Both the position numbers and the translations under genes were made by a program. From Mycocentrospora acerina (Eukaryota > Ascomycota > Dothideomycetes > Pleosporales), in the NCBI GenBank assembly GCA_022701365.1, contig JAKUHH010000284.1:682001-746000 (forward strand): a stretch of DNA of 64,000 bases, given 5' to 3'. This document shows, piece after piece, positions 12,052-22,108 of the stretch (position 1 is its first letter; the number at the start of each line of letters is the position of its first letter). The notes beneath the pieces are model-generated. The model saw nothing but the letters and a program-made list of their open reading frames with translations. It searched no databases and was not told where the DNA came from.

Positions 12052-13848
12052 CTAGTGAACCTCCTTGATCTTGCACTTCCATCCAGAGTTGGCCTCGAGA
12101 AGGGGAAGACTGTACGTTATTAGCACATTTTCACATCATGTCGTAAATTTTTTACGAGAAAAGGGAATAGAAACATACCTAGCACCCAAGCACCACCCCA
12201 GCTCATTGCCCTTGATCTGTTTGGCAATCCTGACCTCACGGTCAAGCGGCATACCGTATCCGGTATGGAGCAGCGCAATCTGAAAGTTCAGGTCGAGACA
12301 CCACTCTGGCCTGCCCTTCAGCTCATCGATAGCATTAGGCACGCTCTGGAATACACCCCAGCCCTTCTCACCCTGGCAGACCTTGTGCGCGAGGTCGCTT
12401 AGTTCGCGTAGAGTGAAGGACTCAGGCATACCGAGATCCTGTGTACGGTCGTAGAAGTAGCTTAGAAGGTAGACGGCTTCGCGAGAAAACGTCTGTTCAA
12501 AGGGGGGCTGGTGGACACCGCGGAAGGCGCAGGGCGCAATCTTGCACTCATCTTCTTTGTGGAGGGTCTTCTCAGCCCAGCCGCGGCACTGTGTAGGCGC
12601 AGCATCAACGGGTCCAGTCATATTCACCTTGACTTCCGCACCAAGAGGGTGATCCTTGGGCATGGCGACTTTGACCTCCCTGCTCATGCCAGGAGCGATG
12701 CAGGGGTTGACAATGGGGTTCTCAAGGTAAGCCTTGCTGCCAGAATCCTTGTTCTGAGTGTACAGAGATTGGAGGATGGTGCTGTGGAGGTTGTTGCGCG
12801 CTTCCATCAAGCCATAGCCAAGGTATGAGTGTTGGTACAGCTTGAAGACGTGGCTGCCAAAATTCAGCTTGTACTTGTGGTCGCCTTCTGCAAGTTCGGT
12901 GGGGAGGCCGCCGCTGGGGCTGTTAGGGAAGGTAGGTTCAAAGACGATTTGAGTGGAGCCACCGCCGAGATCGAGCACAGCAGCTGTGGGGTTCTTGTCG
13001 GGGCCTCCAACCTTGCCTAGGAGGTAGTTGATTGTGATCCAAGCGTAGACGCCCTCCATCTCACCAGGCATCACCTCTACACCGCTATTCTCTTCAGAGA
13101 CGACAGGGAACGGGTAAGCGGTCTCCAGGCGGCGACGGACAGCGGCGAGGGTGTTGTTGCTCTTCTCCTCGCCAAGCTTGCGCAGACCAGCCGTAGCCTT
13201 GACGGCGATGGGCGTGCAAGACTGGTACTCCGGAGGCACGTTCTTGACGGCCACATCGAGGAGAACATCCAAGCTCTTCGCTGCACCCTCAGCATCAGCG
13301 CCGTATGACGACAAACCAGAGCCGCCCTCCCTCTTGGGTGTCTGCTCGAAGATCTCGCTCTCCAGCTCGGGGCTGGGGCCGCAGTTGTTGAACTTGTAGA
13401 CGTGGATGCGGGAGCCTGTGCTACCGGCATCAACCATGAGCGCATACTGGATCAGCGGCTTGTCCTTGGAGTATGACTTGACGCATTTCGCCGCGACGCC
13501 GCCCGCTGCTGTATTACCACCAGTTGCACCTCCTGTCCTCGTCAGGCCCTCTCGTGGGGCAACAAAGTACAGGATGAGCAGGATAAAGGCAATGATGCCG
13601 CCCGTCTTCAAGTAGCGGACCCGCTGCCCTTGATTCATATTCGCAGTGCCCTTAAAGTCACTCATCAAGCCGTTGGAGTTTGTCGACCGGTGTCGTGCGT
13701 GTCGATCCGCCTTTTCGTGGGGATCGTGATTCGGGTCGAAGTTGTGTGGCAGGGAGACGGAAAGCGGTCGTCGTCGGGTGCCCGAGAAGCTGAAGTAGGA
13801 CCAGATGCCGGGACGTCGTTGGCCGGGGACTTCAATGCCGCTGGACAT
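12052..13848 (-). CDS. gda1: Golgi guanosine diphosphatase, GDA1/CD39 family
   Basis: Exons 13848-12179 and 12109-12052 give 575 residues. The intron has GTATGT, a GCTAATAAC branch site and TACAG, and the last 58 nt encode the family's C-terminal block (GASLPLLE). It is a type II membrane protein: cytosolic tail of about 80 residues, one membrane segment at about 82-97, then a lumenal catalytic domain. Apyrase-conserved regions are visible: VDAGSTGSR from residue 139, ATAGLR, the E of the EENSG region, and LDLGGGSTQIVFEP. In yeast, Gda1 hydrolyses GDP to GMP in the Golgi lumen, allowing GMP to exchange for GDP-mannose and so feeding protein and lipid mannosylation. Length and topology match the family. 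Ynd1-type apyrase is the alternative, but single-span topology and C-terminus favour Gda1. Confidence 0.93.
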
Positions 13849-15796
13849 GCCACTAAGGGAAAGGGGAGGGAGAGGACTTGGTTTTAGGGCGAGAGCATGG
13901 AGCTGGACTGCAACACCACAGTCAGTATAGGGAAGTTACACGGCGCAGAAGCACTAGTTTGTGCTCAGGGAGAAGCAACGTACAATCAAAAAATCAGATG
14001 CAAGAAATAACAAGGTCGTTGTAGAGGCCGTGTCCCCTGTTGCTCCTGCTTCGTGTTCCTTTGCTGGACGACTGGACGACTGGACCCTGTCTGTTTGCCA
14101 AGCACTTTTTCTCAACATCTTGGTCTGCAGGGTGCGGAGCCGCCAACGGAAATCCCCCTTTTAGTCCTACACGTCAATGGCCATGGACAGCTGGAATACT
14201 TGCATGGCCCAGGTTGATGGCTTCTGAATTCATTTCCAGTGCAGGGTAATCAAAGCTATCGTGTTAATGCATTATTCTGGTGACATTGCTCACAGCTGCA
14301 AAATCTAGGCCATGTAGCTTTCGAGCAGTCGTTGCCATACAAACTAGACCATGTCGACACCAGTGACTGCTGATTAATGTGTACTAGTACAAATTCCAAG
14401 AATATGAGCAAAAGGCATAAACTTGATGGCTTACGTTTGGCACCTGCAGCTACAGCCTCGTGCAGACAGAGACAGGAATCACGTGAACAATTGACCAGGA
14501 TAAGCTCAAAGCCTAAATCATCTGGTTCAAGACAAGGAAATCAGTAATAACACCAAGATGCCTTACCATGTTCTCGAAGATACCTGGATCTTCCCATCAT
14601 TAACCTTCTCCTACTTTGACCCTGCCCAAATCATCTCCTACCTCACCTCACCTCAGCACAACATCACGTACACCAAACCCGTTACAACCTCTACCCAACA
14701 AACAGGTCACCTCTACATTCCAACACATCCCATCTCAATCCCACACCCATCTATATATATAAATCCCACACCCTCATCCCATACACACCAACACTCCTCA
14801 ACACAGCACAGCACAGTATCCTACAGTTTCAACACTCCCCCACACCCTACCTCATCCCATCATCGCACCACATCGCATCGCATCCAGCCAACCCATCACG
14901 CCAGACCCGCACCACACCACCATCCCGCCCCCCAAGACCCGCAAAGACGGCAGGGCGGAATCGTGAAACAAACTCACGGTAACAGTAAGCTGGGCAGTGA
15001 TATGCGAAACATTGTTTGTAGCGTGCCTGGAAACGGAGGAAGAGGGAAGGAGAGGGGGGAGGGGGGATGAAATAGCGGAGTGCAGATCGTGAAAGGGCTG
15101 TGCTGACGATGGATGGTAAGTTACAGTGAAGCGAGAATAAGAGAGCGGGGAAGAACCAAGGTTAGCGCGATACAGTGCAGTGTGGTGTGGTATGTTTTGG
15201 TTTAAAGTTCGTCATGTTGTCGATGACAAGGTTTGTAATGTGAGACAGCATAATATAATGACGACAGGTGATATACCACACACACAAACATACAGACACT
15301 AAGTCACGCTAAGATCCATAATAATAGAAACTTGTATAAGACGGCACTTCTTGAAAAGCGCAAGATAAAATAATATAAGGGGGTATTCCAAACACCACGA
15401 GTCCCAAGCCTCTTCGATTCCCGATCCTATGGTTAAAACGGTATGCATGAGTTCCTCCTCGTCCTCCTCCGGAAAAACAAAAAAACGCCGGATGCAAGAG
15501 GCCCCAGTAATAGGAGGCGAGAAAAGCAAAGGTGCGCCTGAGATGCAAGTCTAAAAATGTCCTCGTTTTTAGTGCTAGTAATCGTGATAGCTTCTGAGCA
15601 AAAATAAAAACATGTCGCCAAATCTTAGGTCGCACCGCATGGTGCGGAGAAGGACCGATGTGAAGTGGAGTTCATGAATCATGGTGAGGGCCGATGGTGG
15701 TATTCTCTCGGTTCAACGGAGAGATTGGAACTGGATATAGTAGCCGAGACAACCGAAAGTAAGATTGTGCATGAGTAACAGTAGTGTGTTGGCTCT
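13849..15796. other. intergenic region, no gene recognised
   Basis: GDA1 promoter side at left, phosducin-like gene 3' side at right. A TATA-like alternating stretch lies at about 14753-14764 within CA- and CT-rich sequence; one CACGTG is at 14480-14485. The 170-codon plus-strand frame near 14558-15070 is a low-complexity Pro/His/Thr/Ser translation and not convincing. Confidence 0.5.
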
Positions 15797-16722
15797 TCAC
15801 AAGATGCGGTGCCTGCACATGTTTGGTTAGGCGATGCTTTGTTTCGTCTTGCCAACTTGGAGGGACTTACTGTCTGAAGCATGTCTCGAGGCTCACAGCA
15901 CTCAGCTCAGAGTCCGTAGGGAGTTCGTCAACCAATGGAACAAGGCCAGCAAACTTCTCGCCGCCCTTGTAGGCGAGCACGGCGGGAACGCCCATGAGTT
16001 CCATTTCAGCGTCTGCGTAGTGGAACTTGACAAAGCGGGTTGTGTCATTGCGGCGCGCGACTTCCATCATACAGTCTTCCACCATGTTGGAGATCTCTGA
16101 CTACAGCTTGTTAGACAGGCGATGGTTTGAGAGACACAGAACATACCATGTTGTCGTAGATGAAGACTACAACTGTGACGTCGGACCCCACCTTCTCAAT
16201 AGCATCAAGATAGCCCTCGCCATCGACCAATGGCATAGTACCATAGACACGCCGGCTTGGGCTGTTTGTGCGTGACCGTATCCGCTCGCCGGCATTCTGC
16301 AGCTCTCGCAATCTCGACTCGCGCCATCGCTTCATGAACCCGTCTTCGTTGTCCTCGTCTGACGAGAGCCTGTCGTCGTGGTAGGCAGAGACATTATATT
16401 GCTGAGCGGCTGATGTCTTTTTCCATGTGAATCGCTTCTGCTGCTTCCTCGCCTCCTCAAATGCCTGGGCATCTGCAATCACACCCTTGGGACCGGTGTT
16501 GGCCTCGGACCGGATCGAGGGCATGTAGTAGTTGGAGCGCATGTCGGCGGGGAGGTCAAGCTCGTCGTCTGTGTCTATCTTCTCGCGGTAGTCGTCGTCG
16601 GCGCCGGCAGATTCTGGGTCAGAGAGGTCACTGTCGTCGTGTCTGTCTTCGGGGTGTCTGCCTTCGTGGTCTTTGTCGCGGATGAGCTCGTTAAATTCGT
16701 CTTGGGCAGCAGAAGATGTCAT
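15797..16722 (-). CDS. phnA: Phosducin-like protein, G beta-gamma folding partner
   Basis: Three exons, 16722-16147, 16100-15871 and 15812-15797, close in frame to 273 residues; the last coding exon is only 16 nt (HRIL and stop, first codon split). The N-terminal half is acidic (DSDLSDPES, DTDDELDLP) and contains a phosducin-type helix region ending RWRESRLRELQ. The C-terminal half is a thioredoxin-like fold (VTVVVFIYDN, TRFVKFHYADAE, GVPAVLAYKGGEKF) without a redox CxxC, as in phosducins. Phosducin-like protein 1 acts with the CCT chaperonin to assemble G beta-gamma; A. nidulans PhnA and Cryphonectria BDM-1 are needed for G beta function. The next gene on the same strand, 1.8 kb upstream, is the G beta subunit itself. 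The second exon starts exactly at SEISNM. Symbol by family resemblance. Confidence 0.88.
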
Positions 16723-18560
16723 ATTGAAAGGTAGGTCTGAGTCGCGGGCAAGGGCGCTATTTGTATGGAAGTTGCGGATTGTTGCAAAAAGAAGGAGTAC
16801 CTGGCATCCAGGGTAGCGGTGTCGTCTGGAGATCCGATGACAGGGCGGGGCGCAGGTCGAGCTAAGCCTTGTGATTGGGCAAAGTGGGGCCTTGTGCAAC
16901 GTGCAGGGACGCCCATGGTTGTTTGCTGTCCCAGGACAACGTCACCACCACCTGAAACAGACCCTCGAAACAGGAGAATGGCTCGACTCAACCACATCCG
17001 GGTTGAAACGCCTTCTGCTTTGACGCATGCTCGATCGATATCACCGTTTGGTGCGGCATACTGGCAGAAGGGATTGCTGGGTTTGCATATCCCTCCCCAA
17101 CTGCTACAAGCTTGATATGCTGCATATTACGATCAACTTAAGCCCGAGCCCGTACCCATTTCGAATGAATTTCATGCTCGTGACATTCGTGAAGCCTGGG
17201 CGTCGGTGCAATTTGCGAAATGACGCTTCTCGAAGAATTTTGGAAGCATGGTCAGGGACGTGCTGATTAGAGGTATAGGGCCGACGTGATCGAGCTTCCT
17301 CCTCCATCTCTCCAGGCGGTCAGACATGACTGACTGGTTGCATCCGGCACCACGCCTTCAGGTTGAGGAGCGAGCGCCTTGAAGCTGCGCATGCGGCGGT
17401 TGCAGCGTTTCACCTTTGCTATGCCACTGCCTGCACATCCTTGGGCATGTGTTCATCTTCGTGTTTATGCTCGCTTGCACTCGTGTTTAATCCATGTCCT
17501 TGGTCGGCAAGATTAAGCATTATATCAAGTGTGACTTCAGCTCCAACACGTGGACAGTGGCGGTGTGTCGAGTATACAAATCCTACCACTATTAATGGCG
17601 CAGCAGAAGTCGAACGCGAGCTTCGCATGCCTTGGGATGCACTACTGGCAGTATCAACACTTCACATGACCAGTGAATACTGGGATGCTGGCTTGTCTCT
17701 CAGCGAGAAGCTAAGGCCTTTTCACCAATGCTTCGCCCCTCTCACCATGCGGATAACATGGGTGATCCATGATCCATGATCGTCAGTAGAATTGTCGGTT
17801 TTTGCGCAGAAAAAACAAACAACAACAATACTCACATACGTTTCGGAAAACAAAAACCATGTGGCTCGTAACACAAATATAGAAGCAAAAAGCTAAATCC
17901 AAATGTACGTGTAAACGCCTTGATGAATTGACTACTTATATACCTTGGCGCACCCCTATCTTCTAAATCACAAATACGCGCTCTCCTAGAAACTCTTACA
18001 TTTGGTCTGACGATTCCGTACCGTTTCACCAGACAGGGCGTCTGAATACCATCACCAAACCACCGCTCGTGAATACGTCCATACTGAAGATGGCCTAGCC
18101 ACCCTGCCAACGGCCTGCCTACTCGTGTGATACACAAGCAGAAAGCTGACGCTTTTATTAACCAGTCAAGAGAAAGAGATGAGCAAGGCTTTAAAGGAAG
18201 AAAAAGGACAGGTTTGGGTACAGGGCTGCATTTTGTTATACGAGTGAGACATACACAGCGGCTACTCGAGTAACGCAGCAGGATCGATTTACAACCTGTA
18301 TCGTCCAACCTGAAAAAAGAAGAAACACTGGCGTGGAAGGAAAACGCCAATCCACCAAATGACGCAGATGGTATATTATGTTGGGGTAGAGTTGCCGTGT
18401 CTAGAGCTCTCCCAATGGGTGTGTGTGTGATGTGGGTAGTGGGTATGATGAAACAGACAGCTGTAAAGGCGGGGTGTTGCCGTGAACCGACCAAAATTAG
18501 GAGAAGGTGAACACGATGATCATTGCTCATGGTGCCGCATAATAACAGAGGCATCGTTGA
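16723..18560. other. intergenic region between phosducin-like and G beta genes
   Basis: Holds the phosducin-like promoter and the 3' side of the G beta gene. A 240-codon minus-strand frame (18554-17832) begins a few bases after the G beta stop but resembles no known protein and is probably 3' UTR. The 138-codon plus-strand frame at 17363-17779 is likewise unsupported. Confidence 0.5.
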
Positions 18561-19838
18561 TCATGCCCAAATGCGCAGCTGTGTCAAGTTAGTGATGTGC
18601 GACGCGTAAACAGTCTGCAGGATGAACTTACCATGGAGTCCCATGAACCAGTGCATAGACTAAGCGCGTCGTTACTTACACCGAGACAGCTGACTCGGTT
18701 GTCGTGGCCCTGTAGTGTGCCTACACGCTCGCCACGTAGGACATCCCAGACCTGAATACATGTTAATATTTTTCTGCTGGGGATTCCGATTACTACATAC
18801 CTTGCATTCGAAGTCGTCGTAGCCTGCAAACAGCAGGCGCCCAGAGACGGAAAATGCCACGGACGTGATACCACAGACGGGCTCAGGGATCTGTCAAAGT
18901 GCACATTAGTCATCACGATTGCAGATCAGAATCGGATTTATGGGCTGAGTGGCATACCTGGTACGACGCTAGTTCACGATCGGCACGGATATCAAATAGG
19001 CGGCAGGACGCATCATCTGAGCCAGTTCCGAAAGCATTTCCGTTGGGGAAGAACTGAATGGCGTTGATGTCCGAGTCGTGGGCAGCAAATGTCTGCACAC
19101 ACTTCTGTTGGCGGATATCCCACAGCTTGGCAAAGGCGTCGCATGCGCCCGACACAAACTGGTTGTGGTCGAGGGGGTTGATGCTCAGACTCATAACGTC
19201 TCCAAGATGATCGGCGAATTCGTGCACCTTTGAACCAGTTTCCAGGTCCCAGAGCACGCAAGTCATGTCTCCCGATGAGGTAAGGATGCGCTTGTCGCTG
19301 ATAAATCTGCAGCAACTAAGGTAGCCAGAGTGGCCAGAGAGCTCTCGAGCGACGCGTGTAGGGCCTTCGCGTGCAGACAGGTTGTAGATGGAGCAGATGT
19401 TGTCCAGCCCACCGCAGGCGACGTAGTTTCCAGACGGCGAGTAGGCGCATGTCATGACCCACGAGGAGCGGAGGGGGATGGCGTGCACCTTGTTTGTTGT
19501 GTATGCGTCCCAGATGATGAGCTTTCCGTCCTGCGAGGCCGATACAAGGTGTCGTCGGTCCGTAGACCAGTGCATGGCGTAGATCTTGGCGAGATGGCCC
19601 TTGAGGGTGCGCTTGGTCTTCATGGCGAGCCGCGGCAGAGCCTCGACACGGTCTCTGGCGACATCACGGACTGCAGACGGCACGTTAGCATGGGCGCCTC
19701 TGGGCCAGGTGGGCAGGACATACGGGTGGTGTCAGCAAGCTCGTCCTTCTTCCGTTTTATCCTGTCCTTGAGTGCCTCGGCATCGCGTCGGGCAATCTGG
19801 ATTTTCTGCTGGATGGATTCTTGATTCATATCGGCCAT
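18561..19838 (-). CDS. sfaD: Heterotrimeric G protein beta subunit
   Basis: Five exons, 19838-19724, 19670-18958, 18890-18801, 18751-18632 and 18578-18561, give 351 residues; the final exon is 18 nt and encodes LRIWA and stop, completing the last WD blade. The N-terminal helix (about 1-38, ARRDAEALKDRIKRKK) is the coiled coil that pairs with G gamma. Seven WD40 repeats follow (LKGHLAKIYAMHW, LWDLETGSKVHEF, LWDIRQQKCVQTF, SWDSM). The protein is nearly identical in style to A. nidulans SfaD and other ascomycete G beta subunits, which signal in growth, sporulation and, in pathogens, virulence. Introns are 53, 67, 49 and 53 nt, all with standard sites. A GTAAGT inside exon 4 is not used, because exon 4 must continue to SWDSM. 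Confidence 0.97.
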
Positions 19839-20602
19839 GCTATACGCGTGCGGCGAAGAGGTGCAAGGGAAGGGTGTCGCTGGGGATGCGCAAGGGCAGC
19901 GTGGCAGGAGGCAGGCGAATCCAGGGGCCTCGCAGGGAGCGCAGCAGCCCGGGCACGGAGAGCTAGATCAGCGGACGGAGGGCGGCAATGGCGGCGGACG
20001 CGCGCAGAGCAGCGACAATGGCTCGCGCAGACGAGACGGAGGGCAGCGGTTGGAGAGCGTGTGTCGCGAGCGTTGTCGGCGACGAGGTGCTGGAGACTGA
20101 GGTGCGAGGCGACCCGGAGTGAGCTTGGCAAGCCGAGAAACACGAGCCGGCCCAGGTAGAGGGAGGCGCGACTGCGGACAGACAGCTCTCACGGCTGCGG
20201 GGACACGGCAGATGGGCGGGCGGGTCGAGGGCTCAGGGGCGAGTGCGAGCGTGTGCGAGTGCGTGAGCGTGAGCGTGAGCGTCTGCGTGAGCGTCTGCGT
20301 CTGCGTCTGTGTGGCACGGCTGGGGGAGGTGGAATGCAAGGCAGCTGGGGAGCAGAAGCGTCGACGCTGGCCTCCTGCGCGAACTGGCCGACCAGGCCTG
20401 ACGAAGAAGGCGCGAGTCCCAGCGCCGCAATCTCCTGCCGCGCCCTCCTCCTTTTGGCGCGTCCCGCCTCCCATTCCCCTGTCCCGATTCGCCTGAGCCC
20501 CCAGGCTAGGCTGGCTAAGCTGGCTAAGCTGGCCCTTCGCCCTCTCCTCTTTTCGAGAACCACGGCCAGCGCCACCAATCCCCCGTGCCCTCTTCGCCCA
20601 CC
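19839..20602. promoter_or_regulatory. shared promoter of G beta and ADAL-type genes
   Basis: Head-to-head intergenic region, GC-rich, with an interrupted 6-bp GTGAGC/GTCTGC repeat at about 20258-20312 and short CTGGCTAAG repeats around 20503-20531. No gene seen. Confidence 0.5.
20258..20312. repeat. hexanucleotide repeat GTGAGC/GTCTGC
   Basis: Nine consecutive 6-bp units alternating between GTGAGC-like and GTCTGC-like forms, within the shared G beta/ADAL promoter region. Confidence 0.75.
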
Positions 20603-22108
20603 ATGCCCGTCGCAGCGCCGCCTGTCGACGCCGACTTCACTGCGAGGCTGCCCAAGATCGAGGTACCCGTCGCCCAGCTTCCAGCATCTGCAGACGGGGC
20701 CAAGCACGTCGACAGAGCAAGCCTTTGGGCGGACCACCGCTAATTCTGCCAACGATTCAGCTGCACGCACACCTTACCGGGAGCATCAGCCGACCGTGTC
20801 TGCACGACATTTGGCTCGCCAAAAAGGACTACGAGCCAGAGCTTGACATTGAAGATCCTCTAATTGCCATTCCCCCAAACAAGGTCGACTACGATCTCAA
20901 TACGTATGCACTCACCATTCGTCCCCTCTGAAATGACCAACATCCATCATCCGCGTTGCACAGTTAAATGTACCGCATTCGTGCTTCTCGTTGTCATCTC
21001 ATCAAGTGCCTTCCGAGGTGGTAACACTGCTTCTATCGTGATTCACCTTTTCAATGCCAACCGCGTCCATCCCTGCAAGCTGCTGACGGCCTGCTCAGGT
21101 TCTTCCCTCTCTTTTCGTCGGTATGAACGGTCTCGTCTGCTAGCCCCCATCAACTACTCATCCATGCCCTACAGTACATCTACAAGCTGTGCAATGATCT
21201 ACCTAGCGTTGAGTACAACTCCCAGCTCGTCCAGCTTTTTACCCTGGTTGACCTCGGCGTAGATACTCAACCAAGGCTGTGCTACAAGACTTCCAGTCTA
21301 GTGGTGTCGTATATGTCGAGTTGCGGACAACTCCAAGAGCGATGCCAGCAAAGGGCATCACTAAGAATGACTACATTAAAACCGTCTTGAACATTCTGAA
21401 CGCACACAACGCTAACGACAGCAACACAATGCGTGCCTTTCTAATCCTGTCAATCGATCGTCGCAACACCCCCGCAGAAGCTGAGGAGGTGGTTGATCTC
21501 GCCATCAAGTATCAATCAATGGGCGTCGTTGGTGTCGACCTCTGTGGAGACCCAGCAAAAGGTGACGTCCGTATCTTTGCAGACGCCTTTGCACGAGTAA
21601 GAGCAGCTGGCTTGAAAATTACATTGCATTTTGCCGAGGGAAAAGTCTCAGCATCAGATACAGAGTTGCAAACTCTACTCTCGTGGAAACCCAATAGACT
21701 TGGGCACGTCATTCACGTGAAAGAGGAATACCGCAAAATCATCGAAGAGGAAAACATTGGCGTAGAACTGTGCCTTAGTTGCAACGTTCATGCAAAGATG
21801 ATCACCGGCACCTACTCAGATCACCACTTTGGAATTTGGAGGTACAGCAGTGTCCCTGTTGCTCTTTCCGTATGTAGATGCAATTGCCTTGACAAGTCAC
21901 ATGTGCTGATGAACTATAGACCGATAACGTCGGTGTCTTCTGCAGTCCTTTGTCTCAAGAGTACTACCTCGCTGCGCAGCACTTTGGACTTGAGCGTAGC
22001 GATGTTAAAGCGCTTTGTGAACGCGCCATTGACTCGATCTTCACTGGTCCAGACGAACATGCACGTCTCAAGAAGATTTATTCAGAGTGGCCCGGTTGGA
22101 CTGTGTAG
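20603..22108 (+). CDS. Adenosine deaminase-like protein (ADAL type, N6-modified AMP deaminase)
   Basis: Six exons, 20603-20662, 20761-20903, 21099-21120, 21175-21212, 21263-21869 and 21920-22108, give 352 residues. Metal ligands of the amidohydrolase fold are visible: LHAHLTGS (His22 and His24), LHFAEG, NRLGHVIHV and STDNVGVF. ADAL proteins remove the amine from N6-methyl-AMP and similar modified nucleotides, cleaning them from the pool; they differ from adenosine deaminase in size and motif context. The plant and animal type active site has Asp-Asp where this has Asp-Asn (end of exon 5 joined to exon 6). Exon 3 is just 22 nt (FFPLFSS) and exon 4 is 38 nt; both are needed to restore the conserved TFFPLFSSYIYKLCNDL block. 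The donor GTACAA of intron 4 is weak but phase and protein both fit. Confidence 0.88.

Noticed and set aside
14558..15070. 170-codon plus-strand frame rich in Pro, His, Thr
   Set aside because: Translation of CA/CT-rich repeats containing a TATA-like tract; no coding character.
17832..18554. 240-codon minus-strand frame just after the G beta stop
   Set aside because: Starts 7 bp beyond the stop in the presumed 3' UTR, has odd composition with no recognisable domain and no promoter space.
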